Source of the DNA: Rhizobium sp. RCAM05350
GTDB taxonomy: Bacteria > Pseudomonadota > Alphaproteobacteria > Rhizobiales > Rhizobiaceae
Reading direction: 5' to 3'
Assembly (NCBI GenBank): GCA_024426085.1
Contig: CP087972.1
Location: 62,001 to 126,000 of the forward strand
DNA length: 64,000 nucleotides
Positions 52,118-61,868 of the stretch are shown here, piece after piece (positions within the stretch are counted from its first letter, which is position 1; every line of letters begins with the position of its first letter). Below the pieces are notes generated by a model, which made no database searches, had not been told where the DNA came from, and worked only from the letters and a program-made list of their open reading frames with translations. Position numbers and translations under genes: made by a program.

Positions 52118-53368
52118 GTGGCGTCCTTGGAGGCCATCCCCTATCTGCGCACACTTCTATTTGTCGGTCCTCCTGATATCGTATCTGGAGCGATGGCGGC
52201 GGCTATCGAGCGGGAATTCCCGTGTTTGAGTGTGAGGCATGCCGCCAACCTGAAATCCGCATTGGACGAATTTGAAATACCTCTGCAGCTCCTGTTGGTC
52301 GACATGCACCTTGCCCGTGAACTGAGCAGTTGCGCTGGCGAGGTGCTCAAGCGACACCCCTCTACTACATTCGTCATAGCGACTGATGGCGATCTGCGAG
52401 AAACTACTGGATGGCTTCCTACCATAGATACCCGCCTCGTTCGGGGTATCCTGCCTTTGAACGTTAGCCTCGACGTCTTGCTTTCTATGTTGAGGATTAT
52501 CCTGAGGGGCGGGACTTATTTTCCGTCAACTGCCAATCACGATCAATATAGCGTGTCCGCGGAGGGAAACAGCACTCGTCCATTCGATGGGGTGAGATTG
52601 TACGTTGAGCGAGAAATCCAGGACAAAACAATGGATCAATTGACGAAACGTGAGAACGAGATCTTGGCCAAAATAGCACTGGGCAATCCGAACAAGATCA
52701 TCGTGGCGTCCTTGAGATTGTCCGAACATACGGTGAAAATTCATATCCACAACATCATTTCCAAGCTCGGCGTCCACAATCGAACGGAAGCTGTCGCGCT
52801 TTATTTCGAGCAAAAGAAAAGGATGCTCATGAAGTTTCGCCAGACGGCCCCCTTCATTCGAGCGACGATCCGGTGCCAGGCGGCGATGCGTAAATTCCAG
52901 GACATCCTGCTGCTTTTGGGGCAATTGAATTATACTTGGACAAATACTGAAAGCCTCTTGATTCACATGATCGCCGGGCTCGCCTTGTCGGACAAGGAAA
53001 CGGCAATCGTCATTTTTCTTACGCTGAACACCCCGCGTGCGCGGATTGATCTCGTGGAGCGTCTGGCAAAGATGCAAAAAACTCCAGCCGGTTGCCGAAG
53101 AGAGATCCTGGAAGCGACAAGGCGCCTGTCCGAAGAGGCCAAACTCCGAAACAAGTATAACCACTGTATCTATTCGTTTGATCCGGACAGCGGTCGGGGC
53201 CTCACGCAGTCGATGCGGATTTTCGAGGGCAGGGACGACATAAAGTACGGCAAGATCGAACAGCTTGATGATCAGGAGATCAACCGGATCAAGGAGAGCG
53301 TCAAGTCCTTGATTGACATAAATCAATGCTTTTGGAGAATTACTGAAAAATATGGATTCCCCAAATAG
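52118..53368 (+). CDS. LuxR-family regulator with atypical receiver and extra C-terminal helical domain
   Basis: Intact, 416 residues from GTG 52118. Residues 1-125 resemble a response-regulator receiver (LLFVGPPDIVSGAM, LLLVDMHLARELSS) but lack the N-terminal acidic pair, so phosphorylation is doubtful. The HTH (residues about 170-232) is LTKRENEILAKIALG, then LSEHTVKIHIHNIISKLGVHNRTEAV. LuxR proteins usually stop here; this continues about 180 residues (FQDILLLLGQLNYTWTNTES, LNTPRARIDLVERLAKMQ) that are helical and that I do not recognise. Divergent from the secretion genes, hence their likely regulator. Confidence 0.82.
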   Translation: MASLEAIPYLRTLLFVGPPDIVSGAMAAAIEREFPCLSVRHAANLKSALDEFEIPLQLLLVDMHLARELSSCAGEVLKRHPSTTFVIATDGDLRETTGWLPTIDTRLVRGILPLNVSLDVLLSMLRIILRGGTYFPSTANHDQYSVSAEGNSTRPFDGVRLYVEREIQDKTMDQLTKRENEILAKIALGNPNKIIVASLRLSEHTVKIHIHNIISKLGVHNRTEAVALYFEQKKRMLMKFRQTAPFIRATIRCQAAMRKFQDILLLLGQLNYTWTNTESLLIHMIAGLALSDKETAIVIFLTLNTPRARIDLVERLAKMQKTPAGCRREILEATRRLSEEAKLRNKYNHCIYSFDPDSGRGLTQSMRIFEGRDDIKYGKIEQLDDQEINRIKESVKSLIDINQCFWRITEKYGFPK

Positions 53369-53439
53369 AACGTGAGCCAGAAGTCCGCAAGATGATGTAG
53401 AAATCGGGACTGAACCGAACCGGGAGAAAAGTCTCGACC

Positions 53440-53840
53440 GAACTGAACAGCTAGTGGCTTGATCGAGTGGGCCGCACCAGCAAGACATCCTCCGCCACCT
53501 CTATCTGGCATCGTTTGTCCGGCAGGAGCTTTTTGCCCCAAGGGGAGGGGCGTCCGCCTGTAAACGGCACCGAGGTTGACTGGTGAGTGCCAGCGGCTGG
53601 ATTCGGACTTCCACCAAACCGGCCGGACAGTAGGCCGCCACGCTACTGAGATTGCGGTTGGCTGCCCTGCCGTTCGAGCTGTTCGATCCGTTCCTGCGCC
53701 GCAGCCAGGGCTTGCTCCTGCACGACGATAGTCTGTGCCATGAAGTAGGGGCACCCGGTTGGCTGGCCACTTGGTTCGCGATGAACTTATCGGCGTCAGG
53801 TGTCCCCGATCAGCGCCCTTGAGCCAGATCGGGAGTAACT
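53440..53840 (-). pseudogene. DUF2076-like gene remnant
   Basis: Pieces in different minus-strand frames read DADKFIANQVASQPGAP, FMAQTIVVQEQALAAAQERI, EQLERQ, GGLLSGRFGG and GGGGCLAGAAH. These match the order in DUF2076 periplasmic proteins (QxxVVQExAL, coiled coil, GGFLSGLFGG, GFLAGAA). The start is missing and frames change at least three times. It adjoins IS fragments and is probably decayed. Confidence 0.6.
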
Positions 53841-53888
53841 GAGAAGAGAGGATTTCTGGTCATCGTAGCTCGATCAAAGGAAGCGAAG

Positions 53889-53942
53889 ATGAAACAGAAA
53901 GCCGGGCCGCAGAAACCCGTGGCCGAACAGGTCATCAAGGAT
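53889..53942 (+). pseudogene. IS3-family OrfA N-terminal fragment
   Basis: MKQKAGPQKPVAEQVIKD is the start of IS3-type OrfA transposases (followed normally by IRRATRK...). Similarity stops abruptly at about 53942, where an inverted fragment of another element begins. Confidence 0.6.
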
Positions 53943-53997
53943 ACCAACGCACGCACAGCAAGATCACCGACTGCTCGAAATGCCGACCTTTAAACAT
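53938..53997 (-). pseudogene. IS6-family transposase N-terminal fragment
   Basis: From ATG 53997 the minus strand reads MFKGRHFEQSVILLCVRWYP, the start of IS6-family transposases. It is cut at about 53938 where the IS3-type fragment starts, so the two elements have recombined or inserted into one another and been truncated. Confidence 0.65.
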
Positions 53998-54286
53998 TGC
54001 CAACGCGGCGTCGCTTCGACGTTGATAGAAGAAGCACGTCGGATTTGCCCATTTTCGAGGGCTACGCGGGGCAACGTTGCGCCGCCTCGCATTCAAAGAG
54101 CGCACACGGTTTGGGTCGTGGGCCGGAGCGTCCCAGACCAAATGGATGAGCCCCAGCATGGTGAGCATCTTGTGTTTTATAGCTTGCTTTTGTACCATAC
54201 TGAGACAATGAAGTGAGGGCACGGATAACTCTGGCATCGGAAAGTCTGTGTGCTCCCATAAGGAGCACTCAGCGAGGGAGGCTACG

Positions 54287-54682
54287 GTGAAAGCGGCTTT
54301 CACAGGGGCGATCGTCCTGGCTTTGGTCTTTTCCGCTTCGCCTTGCCTGTCGCAAGATGACACGGCCCGTAAGCAAACTATCACCGAGGGAGGCGTTCGA
54401 AATCTCAGTGCACGCCAGTACACGGTCATTCTAGTGACTGCGTGCAACAACGGATGGCGCTATCCCTTGAAACGCGTGGAAAGTGGTTTCAGGCGTCATT
54501 TGAACGAGCTCAGACTGCAGTTGTTGTCCGACGGTTACACCATCGCATCCTCGAGCCGTACCATTGGGGAACGACTGAAACTATCCACTAAAGTAATGAC
54601 CGTCGGCACTCGGAAATCAAAGTGGGACGGATGTGCACGCCCTTACTGGCTTGAAACCCACGGACAAATTCCCGCACCGTAA
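54287..54682 (+). CDS. Secreted hypothetical protein
   Basis: GTG 54287 has GGGAGG upstream. 131 residues with a clear signal peptide (MKAAFTGAIVLALVFSASPC, cleavage near CLSQ-DD) that could also be a lipoprotein-like site. The mature part is basic and has YTVILVTACNNGWRYPL and WDGCARPYWL. Two cysteines besides that in the signal may form a disulfide. No family recognised. Confidence 0.65.
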   Translation: MKAAFTGAIVLALVFSASPCLSQDDTARKQTITEGGVRNLSARQYTVILVTACNNGWRYPLKRVESGFRRHLNELRLQLLSDGYTIASSSRTIGERLKLSTKVMTVGTRKSKWDGCARPYWLETHGQIPAP

Positions 54683-54819
54683 TCGTGCAAGAACTGGCCA
54701 ATGCAAGAGACATCTTTGGGCCTTGGGAACGGGGTGATCACACGGATACCCCCACCACACGGATGAACTGGCTCGCGCGTGCATCGTGGCACCTTGCGCG
54801 GATAAAAGGTGGGACGGGT

Positions 54820-55158
54820 ATGAAACAGCAGTGGTTTGAAGCTCTCAGCAGGCTTGGCCACGTGGGCAAAGGCCTAGAGGAGAAGGTGCCCCCCATTATT
54901 GCAAGCGGGACGCTCACAAAAGATCAAGCCCAAAAACTGTGGGACAGGCTCGGAGAGTTCGCTGACGAGTGTCAACGATTGCATGACCTCATGGATGACT
55001 TCAGGTCTGAGGAAACGCACCTGGAGGCTACCGATAGTCTCGCTTTCCTATCGACTGCCAATAGCCTGCGGGACCGGTTCCTAAAACTTCAGGAGGCGGT
55101 TGGACCGGAGTTGATCATGCGCGGCGCATGGCCCACACATGCGGCAAAAGCTAGATGA
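54820..55158 (+). CDS. Hypothetical helical protein
   Basis: ATG 54820 (MKQQWFEALSRLGHVGKGLE) with GGTGGGACGGG upstream gives 112 residues, almost wholly helical and charged (KLWDRLGEFADECQRLHDLMDD). A longer in-frame start at 54685 lacks a ribosome site. It resembles small rhizobial hypothetical proteins; no function known. Confidence 0.55.
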   Translation: MKQQWFEALSRLGHVGKGLEEKVPPIIASGTLTKDQAQKLWDRLGEFADECQRLHDLMDDFRSEETHLEATDSLAFLSTANSLRDRFLKLQEAVGPELIMRGAWPTHAAKAR

Positions 55159-55455
55159 CGAGGTCTCGATCTTAATTTCGGTGACTACGACCCGCCAAGA
55201 GGCTGTCCTGGCCAAATTCACTTTGGCGCTCCCTTGGTCCAAGGAATACCTAGCGGCCGACTTTTGTGATTAACTTTCCACCCGCAAAACTGTGGGTAAC
55301 GTTCTGGCTTCTCCGCAAATTGGAAAATCCCACCGCCGCAAGGAGTTAACAAAACGACTTTCCTTTTGCTTCAGAGAGGCGCATTTTGCCGCCCTCAATC
55401 GTAAATGGGGCCGGGCGACCTTGGACTAATTTCTCACGGGAAGGAGTGGAGAGCG

Positions 55456-55740
55456 ATGTCCCCGAAGACTGCGCAACATGAATATCGATGGCTACCAACG
55501 TACTTTTCACTCGACTACGATTTTGTTGGCTATGACGGCGAGAGGATAATCGGGAGAGTGACGCTGGAAGGAAGATTGGGAGCCGAAGGGGCTTGGCAGT
55601 GGTCAAACAGAACCCGAGATGACATCAACCGGTTTGGGATCCAACAAGGCTACGCAGCATCCAAGGAACTTGCCGTCGAGGCGGTCGAGCATCTCGATCA
55701 AGAAATGTTGGACGCCGGCGAAGAGACGGTGAGGCGATAG
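55456..55740 (+). CDS. Conserved-looking small hypothetical protein
   Basis: ATG 55456 has AAGGAG 10 bp upstream. 94 residues, MSPKTAQHEYRWLPTYFSLD, with DGERIIGRVTLEGRL and QWSNRTRDDINRFGIQQGYA, then a helix (ASKELAVEAVEHLDQEML). Soluble mixed alpha/beta protein. No function recognised. Confidence 0.6.
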   Translation: MSPKTAQHEYRWLPTYFSLDYDFVGYDGERIIGRVTLEGRLGAEGAWQWSNRTRDDINRFGIQQGYAASKELAVEAVEHLDQEMLDAGEETVRR

Positions 55741-55931
55741 GCTTGCAAGGCGTGGTCCACCCCGCAGAAACTGACGCGCGGGGTGGTCACGTCGCGCCGC
55801 ATTCAGCGCAACCTGCAGCACACAATCACCTAACTCGAAATGTCCGATATAGACCTTGGAAACCCTGCCCCGCGGGTCTGGCGCCGGAACAAATTCGTCG
55901 GGCGTAATATTCTCTCCTACAGGAGGGCATC

Positions 55932-56189
55932 ATGACGATCGAAGCAGCGAAATATCGAGTAAGCCACCCGGATCGCCATCTTGCCTGCCAAGAGGCAGTT
56001 GAACGCGACTTGCAGGAGATCATCGACAAAGCGAATATGAGGGGCTGGGGTACGCTCGAGACGATGGAGGCGATCGAGGAAGTTATGAGACACCTTCGCC
56101 TCGCCTATGCGGAAGATCCCGACCCCGCGGAAGAGCCGATCATGGATGCCCGCTTGTTCTTGCACAAGCATCCTACTGATGAGGGGTAG
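55932..56189 (+). CDS. Small hypothetical protein
   Basis: ATG 55932 follows a strong AGGAGG. 85 residues, charged and helical (EAVERDLQEIIDKANMRGWG, LETMEAIEEVMRHLRLAYAE). The stop is 56187-56189. Function unknown; good ribosome site and codon use support it being real. Confidence 0.65.
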   Translation: MTIEAAKYRVSHPDRHLACQEAVERDLQEIIDKANMRGWGTLETMEAIEEVMRHLRLAYAEDPDPAEEPIMDARLFLHKHPTDEG

Positions 56190-56539
56190 GTGTAGTATGA
56201 TCAACTACGCTTGGACCCAAGCCAACTCGGCGTCCTCCAGTTGGAACAAATTTCCGAGACAGTCGTTCTGGTGATTGATCATGGTGCTAATATGCTGTGT
56301 CCCCAGCGACGCGCTTGATCATATCCTCGAGCAGAAAATAACCTCGCCTCCCGAATGACGAAGGCAGCATGGACGAATGGTCGCTGACCTGGACGAAGGT
56401 CGACGACACTGCGGCTGACTAAGCGAACCGTGTTGACTAAGGAGCCGATGGTTCAATCGTGATTGGACTTAATCCTTCATAGGAGTCACGCTTGTGATGC
56501 CAGAAGGCCGGAGCATCAATCGTCTCAATGGAGGCCGAA
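56190..56539. other. Intergenic stretch, no gene recognised
   Basis: The 350 bp between two small genes contains short frames with stops and no recognisable motif. A weak coding-like piece (QLGVLQLEQISETVVLVIDH) occurs near 56225-56290 but ends at once. Confidence 0.35.
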
Positions 56540-56975
56540 ATGAAGCACCATCAATTCAATCAGCTACAGATTCTTGCCAGGATCGACCTGGATTACCCTC
56601 ATCAAGTGATGCCGCGCCGTGAGCGTCTCCAACGTTGGGCGGAACTGCTTGAACGGAATCCGCAACGGGTTCTCTCGACGCTGCACGAAACCGAACATCA
56701 GCCGGATGCGGTGCGCGCAGCCTTGCGCGGCGACAACACGGCAATCTCGGTCGCCTTCGACGATCCTGTACTTCGGGCAGCCGGGTTGGAAAACGACACT
56801 TATGGAGAAGCGAAACGGTTTTTCGAACTGTCCGACAGGCAATTGCACAGAATCATCTGCTACTGTCATTTCAGGCGCAACTGTAAGCGCTGTAACGACT
56901 GCCAGTTATCTCCGGGCAAAGCATGTGGACAGACGAGACGGCATTTTGGCGCGTCTGCGTGCAATGTTCGCTTGA
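56540..56975 (+). CDS. Hypothetical protein (one frameshift)
   Basis: ATG 56540 with GGAGG upstream gives MKHHQFNQLQILARIDLDYP, then RRERLQRWAELLERNPQRVL, EDDPVLRAAGLENDTYGEA-like and LSDRQLHRIICYCHF. A base near 56877 must be removed to continue VSAVTTASYLRAKHVDRRDG and end LRAMFA at 56975. About 144 residues. Unknown function; seen by me as a rhizobial-type hypothetical. Confidence 0.6.
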
Positions 56976-57125
56976 TGACACGGCAAGCGCTGTGGACCTA
57001 TTCGTCCTTCGGCTTAAAGTGTCGGACGACTGCCTCGAGAATCGCGTCGGAAATCCACATGGCGCAGCCCCCAGTGAGAGCGCCATGGCGGCAGACAAAC
57101 GTTGGTCGATGACTGAGGCAATCGC

Positions 57126-57477
57126 CTACCCCTTGAAGAACTTTGATAGTTGGTCGAAGAAGCCGGCGATGCTGACGCCAAGCGCTATGCCGCCAAGTCC
57201 GACGACAGACACGCTCCCATCCCCATCCCCATCCCCATCCCCATCAGCTTCCGTTTCCGCACATCATCGGTGACCGGCTTCATCTCGGTGACCTCTTCGT
57301 CGACCTGCGCGACGGCCCCTCGACCTTACCGACGCGATTGACCAGCTCGTGCATCCGACGATGGACGGATGCACGACTGGCGTCTGATTTATCTTCTGAT
57401 CGGGGGAAATCCTCACGGAGATTTTTCACCTCCGCGATCAGCGTTCCGAGCTGCTGATGTGTGGTCGCATCGATCAT
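57126..57477 (-). CDS. DUF1515-like protein with GM repeat (two frameshifts)
   Basis: MIDATTHQQLGTLIAEVKNL, RSEDKSDASRASVHRRMHEL and VNRVGKVEG, then (after an extra base near 57323) AVAQVDEEVTEMKPVTDDVR, matching the DUF1515 pattern of coiled coil followed by a C-terminal membrane helix. The helix is preceded by KLMGMGMGMGMG from a hexanucleotide repeat and, after another shift near 57210, reads VVGLGGIALGVSIAGFF. About 117 residues. Found in rhizobia near phage-like genes; role unknown. Confidence 0.7.
57216..57244. repeat. CCCCAT hexanucleotide tandem repeat
   Basis: Nearly five units of CCCCAT (57216-57244) lie inside the DUF1515-like gene, coding Gly-Met pairs on the minus strand. A frame break lies immediately next to it, where slippage or sequencing error would be expected. 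Confidence 0.85.
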
Positions 57478-57482
57478 CGTGA

Positions 57483-57590
57483 TCAGCCGGCGTTCTTCGG
57501 CGCGAAATAGGTCAGCACCGACGGAAGCCCGATCGTGCTTGCAGTGGCGCCGCCTGCAGCTACTGCTATCGCTTTCGTGATCTTGTCCAT
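57483..57590 (-). CDS. Tiny hydrophobic protein upstream of the DUF1515 gene
   Basis: ATG 57590 with AAGGAAC upstream encodes 35 residues: MDKITKAIAVAAGGATASTI then GLPSVLTYFAPKNAG. The middle is a small-residue-rich hydrophobic helix. The stop is 5 bp before the DUF1515-like start, so the two are co-translated. Too short for a family call; a holin-like or membrane microprotein is possible. Confidence 0.55.
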   Translation of the reverse strand: MDKITKAIAVAAGGATASTIGLPSVLTYFAPKNAG

Positions 57591-57685
57591 GGTTGTTCCT
57601 TTGAATGTTGTTTGATTAGACATGTCTTTTTGAAATTCGCGTTTTGGCGGAAAAAGCTAGAATCCTTCGATGTGAGGGGTTAACG

Positions 57686-57913
57686 ATGCTGCCGGCTTGC
57701 TTCAGACTGAGTGTGTTTCAGAACGACCGCTTGGCGAAAGATCCGTTTGATCTGAACGAGGTCGCTCTTCATGAGGCACTTTTAATTGCTTCCGACTACA
57801 ACGAAGACCGGGTGAACTTCATCTGCAAGACAGTTGAGGAACACGGTCGCTGCGAGATGCTTAACTCCCCTGGGAAGCCCCGCTTCGTGATCGAGAAAAT
57901 CTTACGATCCTAA
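57686..57913 (+). CDS. Small hypothetical protein
   Basis: ATG 57686 with GAGG upstream gives 75 residues: MLPACFRLSVFQNDRLAKDP, VALHEALLIASDYNEDRVNF and a basic end. Soluble and helical in the middle. No family recognised. Confidence 0.5.
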   Translation: MLPACFRLSVFQNDRLAKDPFDLNEVALHEALLIASDYNEDRVNFICKTVEEHGRCEMLNSPGKPRFVIEKILRS

Positions 57914-58091
57914 GATCAGGCCGCAGCCTCGGCTTCGGAAGATCGTCCGCAGACGGGCAACGGTGACAGGATCGAATTCGCCGGACTGGGGAGGCCGGAG
58001 GCAAGTTGGAACGCGCGGGTGGATAATCGGAAATGCTTGGAAACTGCTCGACCCTGTGCACGCGGCCCGGTTGGGTTGCTAAAACACGCAG

Positions 58092-60420
58092 CTATTTTCC
58101 GGTTCGAAGCGAGAACGCAAACAAGTAGTCGCCGATGTCTTTCGAATATGGCGCTCCACCGACAGACACCAGGACATATTGCTGTCCGGTCTTTGGTGAG
58201 ATGTACGTCATTGGTGTAGCGCTCGCGCCGACGGGTAGGGGATACTTCCAGAGCTCTGCGCCGTTCTCCGCATCATAGGCACGGATGTAGTAATCCTGAA
58301 AGCCGGCAAAGAACACAAGTCCGCCGGCGGTCGCCGAAGTTCCAGCATAAGTCGGCAGGCCCATGGCCATAGGCAGCCTGAGCTTGAGCTTAAGTGGGCC
58401 GAGCTGTTCGGCGGTGCCGGCCGGAACCTGCCATGCGATCTTGCGCGTGTTCAGATCCACGGCCGTTATTGTACCGAACGGCGGTTGCGTGCAGGGGACG
58501 CGGAGCAGCGAGGTCCACATTTCGGTGGCCATACCGTAGGGTGTACCCTCCTGGGGGGGTGGCTCCGTGTCCGGTCGCGTCGGTATGCGCCCTCTTGGCA
58601 AATTCGGGATAGTCCTTTCGCCGAACAAGGGCGAAGACACTGGGCACGCGGATGTCGTTCATGAAGACCCTGTTGTTGGGCACATCGACCGATACGCCTC
58701 CCCAGTTGAAGCCGCCGAGATTTCCCGGTTGCTGGATCGCGTATGTGCAGGCCGATCGGCGTGAAATCCCCCTCATAACGCAGCTTTCGAAATGCGATGC
58801 GGCACGCCAGCTGATCGAACATCGTCAGCCCCCATGCCTTGGACTCGGTCAGATGCTCAGCGCCGATCGTCGGCATCCCCACGGAGTACGGCTGGGTCGG
58901 GGACAATTTCTCTTCCGGTGCGCCACTGGTCTGTGGCACCGGTTTCTCCTCGACTGGCGCGAGCGGTACACCCGTCTCGCGGTTGAGCAGGAAAAGCTGC
59001 CCGCGCTTCGTGGTTTGGAACACCGCAGGCACAGTGCCGCCATCACCGTCCGGGACATCGATCAGAGCCGGCTGGGCTGGCAGGTCATAGTCCCAGATGT
59101 CATGATGCACCGTCTGGAATTTCCACCTTTCCCGACCGGTCGTCACATCGAGCGCGACAAGCGTTGCATTGTATTCGTCGGAGAATGCCGGGCGATCCGC
59201 GCCGTAATAGTCGGGTGTGGTATTGCCGAGCGGCGCATAGATCAGGCCGAGCTTGTCGTCGAACGCTGCCGTCGTCCACATGTTGGGCGTGCCGCGCGTA
59301 TAGGTCTCGCCCGGTGGCGGAAGCTTGGTGATTGCAGGATTGCCGAGATCCCACGCCCATTCGAGTTCACCGGTGATCACGTCGAACGCGCGAATGACGC
59401 CCGAGGGTTCGCCGACCTCCTGATTGTCGATGACCCAGCCTCCAACGACGATCAGGTTGCGGGCAATCAATGGCGCCGAGGTCTGGAAGTAGTAACCTGC
59501 CTTGACTTCGCCCATGCCTTGGGACAGTTGCACGGCGCCGTTCTCTCCAAAATCCTTGCAGACTTCACCGGTTCTGGCATCGATCTCCAGGATGCGCGCA
59601 TCAATCGTTGTCTGCACCAGGCGCTCGTCACAAAGCCCATCGGCGGACCGCGTTCCCTGCGACACCTTGTAATAGCCGAGGCCGCGGCAACGTTGCCAGA
59701 AGGGTGCTTTTGCCTTCGGGTCGAACGTCCAGCGCGGCTCACCGGTATCCGCATCAAGCGCGGTGATCACATCTGTCGGAGTGCAGGAATAGACGGTATC
59801 GCCGATCTGCAGCGGCGTATTCTGGTCGATGCCGTCGCCTCTTCCGGTGCGATAGGACCAGGCCAGATCGAGCTTCGATACATTCTCTCGGTTGATCTGA
59901 TCGAATGCGGAATAGCGCACGCCAGCCGTGGTGCGACCGTAGGCCGTCCAGTCGGAGGGGGTATTGTCGCCCTGGGCGGGCTTGTAAGTGGCGATGTCGG
60001 AGGAAGGGCGGATTGCCCCATGCGGCGTGAACGTAAGACCAAAACCTGCAAGGAAAAGCACAGCGGCGACGAGGGCACCGCCATAGGAGAGTTTACGGCT
60101 GACATGCGCGGAAAGTGTAGGAGCAAAAGAAGAGCAAATCCCGCCAGCGCGATTGGAGACATGAGGCGCGCAAAGAGCGCCCAGAAATCCAGCCCGGCCT
60201 CCCAAAGCGCCCAGGGAACGGTGAACACCGCCACCAGCACGACGACAAGACTGGCGGCTTTCCTCTCGCGCCAGAACAGCAGGGCAGAAAGCAGATAGGC
60301 GATGCCGGCGACCGCGTAATAGGGCGAGCCCCCAAGGCCAGCCAGCCAGACGCCTCCTGCAGATAGCCCCAGTCCGGTGAGTGCAAGAACAATAAGGAAT
60401 ATATTGGCGATGACTTTCAT
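58092..60420 (-). CDS. gcd: Membrane-bound PQQ-dependent glucose dehydrogenase (three frameshifts)
   Basis: From ATG 60420, about five membrane helices (MKVIANIFLIVLALTGLGLS; AVAGIAYLLSALLFW; ASLVVVLVAVFTVPWAL; FARLMSPIALAGFALLLLL; ALVAAVLFLAGFGL) anchor an eight-bladed PQQ propeller: DWTAYGRTTAGVRYSAFDQI, WTFDPKAKAPFWQRCRGLGY, PNMWTTAAFDDKLGLIYAPLG, VHHDIWDYDLPAQPAL. Breaks near 60108, 58755 and 58558. About 775 residues, close to the usual 796. It oxidises glucose to gluconolactone in the periplasm, passing electrons to ubiquinone, and supports acidification and phosphate solubilisation. PQQ synthesis genes are not in the window. Confidence 0.92.
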
Positions 60421-60609
60421 TGTCCCCTCATCTGTTTGGTTATCCGATCTCCGGCGCTCAAGAGAGCGCCTCTCTTTCTTGTCCAATTCCTGCCGAATGT
60501 ACCTTCGGTCACTGACACGCGGTCCTGATCTGGCAATAATCTCTCTGCCGCTCTGCGGCGGACGGGCTTGCTGGTCCAAGCCGGGTCAATACTTCTGAAA
60601 GGGGCACAG

Positions 60610-61723
60610 ATGTTTCTCAGCGAAAAGCTTGATCAGGCGAACGGCCGGCCGACAGGCTTCGACTACATGCGACTCTTGTTGGCGTTTGCAGTGATCTGGG
60701 TGCATACGCCCCTGGTCACGTACGGTGATGATCTCTTTCTTTGGGAATCGCCCCTTCGTCCTGTTATCAAATCCGTTCTCCCAATGTTTTTTGTGCTCAG
60801 TGGATTTTTGGTGGCTGGAAGTCTTGAGCGGTCCAATACATTAATATCTTTTCTTGGAAACAGATTTATCCGTATTTACCCTGCGCTTACTGTAGAAGTA
60901 ATGCTGTCTGCTTTCATTCTAGGAGGTATCTATACAGAATATGATCTGTGTGATTATTTCACAAGCCAAGAATTCCTAAAATATATTATGAATGTTACCG
61001 GGCATATCAATTTTACTCTTCCTGGCGTCTTCCTCGATAATCCTCACTCAGGGAATGGTCAATGCGCAACTTTGGACGGTACCCTTCGAACTCAAGTGCT
61101 ATTTCATGATAGCCATCCTCTTTCTGCTCGGGGTGACAAAGCGGCGAGTGCTTGCTCCTGTCGCAACCGTCGCATTGGTCGTCGTCTTCGGCATTGCCCG
61201 ATATTGGAAGCACGAAAGCGATTGGGCGTCTATGCCCACGGCCACATCCGGCAATCTGCTTATCTGCGCGTTTCTCGCGGGCGTGACCCTCTATCTCTAC
61301 AAGGACCGGGTTCGCTGGGATATTCGAATGTTCGTCGTGTCCGTGGCATTTATACTGGCAGCGTTCTGGTTCACTCCCTTCGGGGACTTCATTGCGATCC
61401 CGGCAATCGGGTATGTCACGGTTTTTCTCGGTCTGACGTCGCCCCGCAAGCTCGGCATCCTGAGAGGGGCTGACTACTCCTACGGAGTTTTCCTCTACGG
61501 CTATCCTATCCAGCAAGCGTTTGTCGCGCTTGGACCGTGGGCGCAAAACTGGTTTCTCAATGGCATTGTCTGCAGTGTGCTTGTCATCTTCTTCGCCGCC
61601 TTCTCGTGGACATTCATCGAAAAGCCGGCGTTGAAACTCAGGAAACAAGTGACATGGCTGGAAAATCTCAGCCTCCAACGCGGCGGAAAGCGACAACTGG
61701 CCGCGGGTCTGGCCTCGAAGTAG
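60610..61723 (+). CDS. Acyltransferase family 3 membrane protein (OafA/ExoZ-like; one frameshift)
   Basis: ATG 60610 with AAAGGGG upstream. FDYMRLLLAFAVIWVHTPLV contains the catalytic His; LPMFFVLSGFLVAGSLERS and FIRIYPALTVEVMLSAFILG follow, then (after a break near 61050) MVNAQLWTVPFELKCYFMIA and several more helices ending FSWTFIEKPALKLRKQ. About ten helices, 371 residues. Transfers acetyl or other acyl groups to surface polysaccharide. Lies beside glycosyltransferase genes. Part of its 5' end is AT-rich, unlike its 3' end. Confidence 0.9.
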
Positions 61724-61868
61724 GCCTCCTTGCACCGGCGGCGTCTCTGGCCGGCGGTGCCTTGTCCCGTTTGGACTTTCACTGACCGGAGCGCGAGGCG
61801 TCGTGAGCAACTCACCTTGAACATAGGCATTGGCCGGCCGCGCAAGCTGCATCATTCGATCTGGACGT

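Noticed and set aside
58652-60298. 548-codon plus-strand frame opposite the glucose dehydrogenase gene
   Set aside because: Antisense shadow of a strongly conserved PQQ dehydrogenase in GC-rich DNA; no ribosome site or domain.
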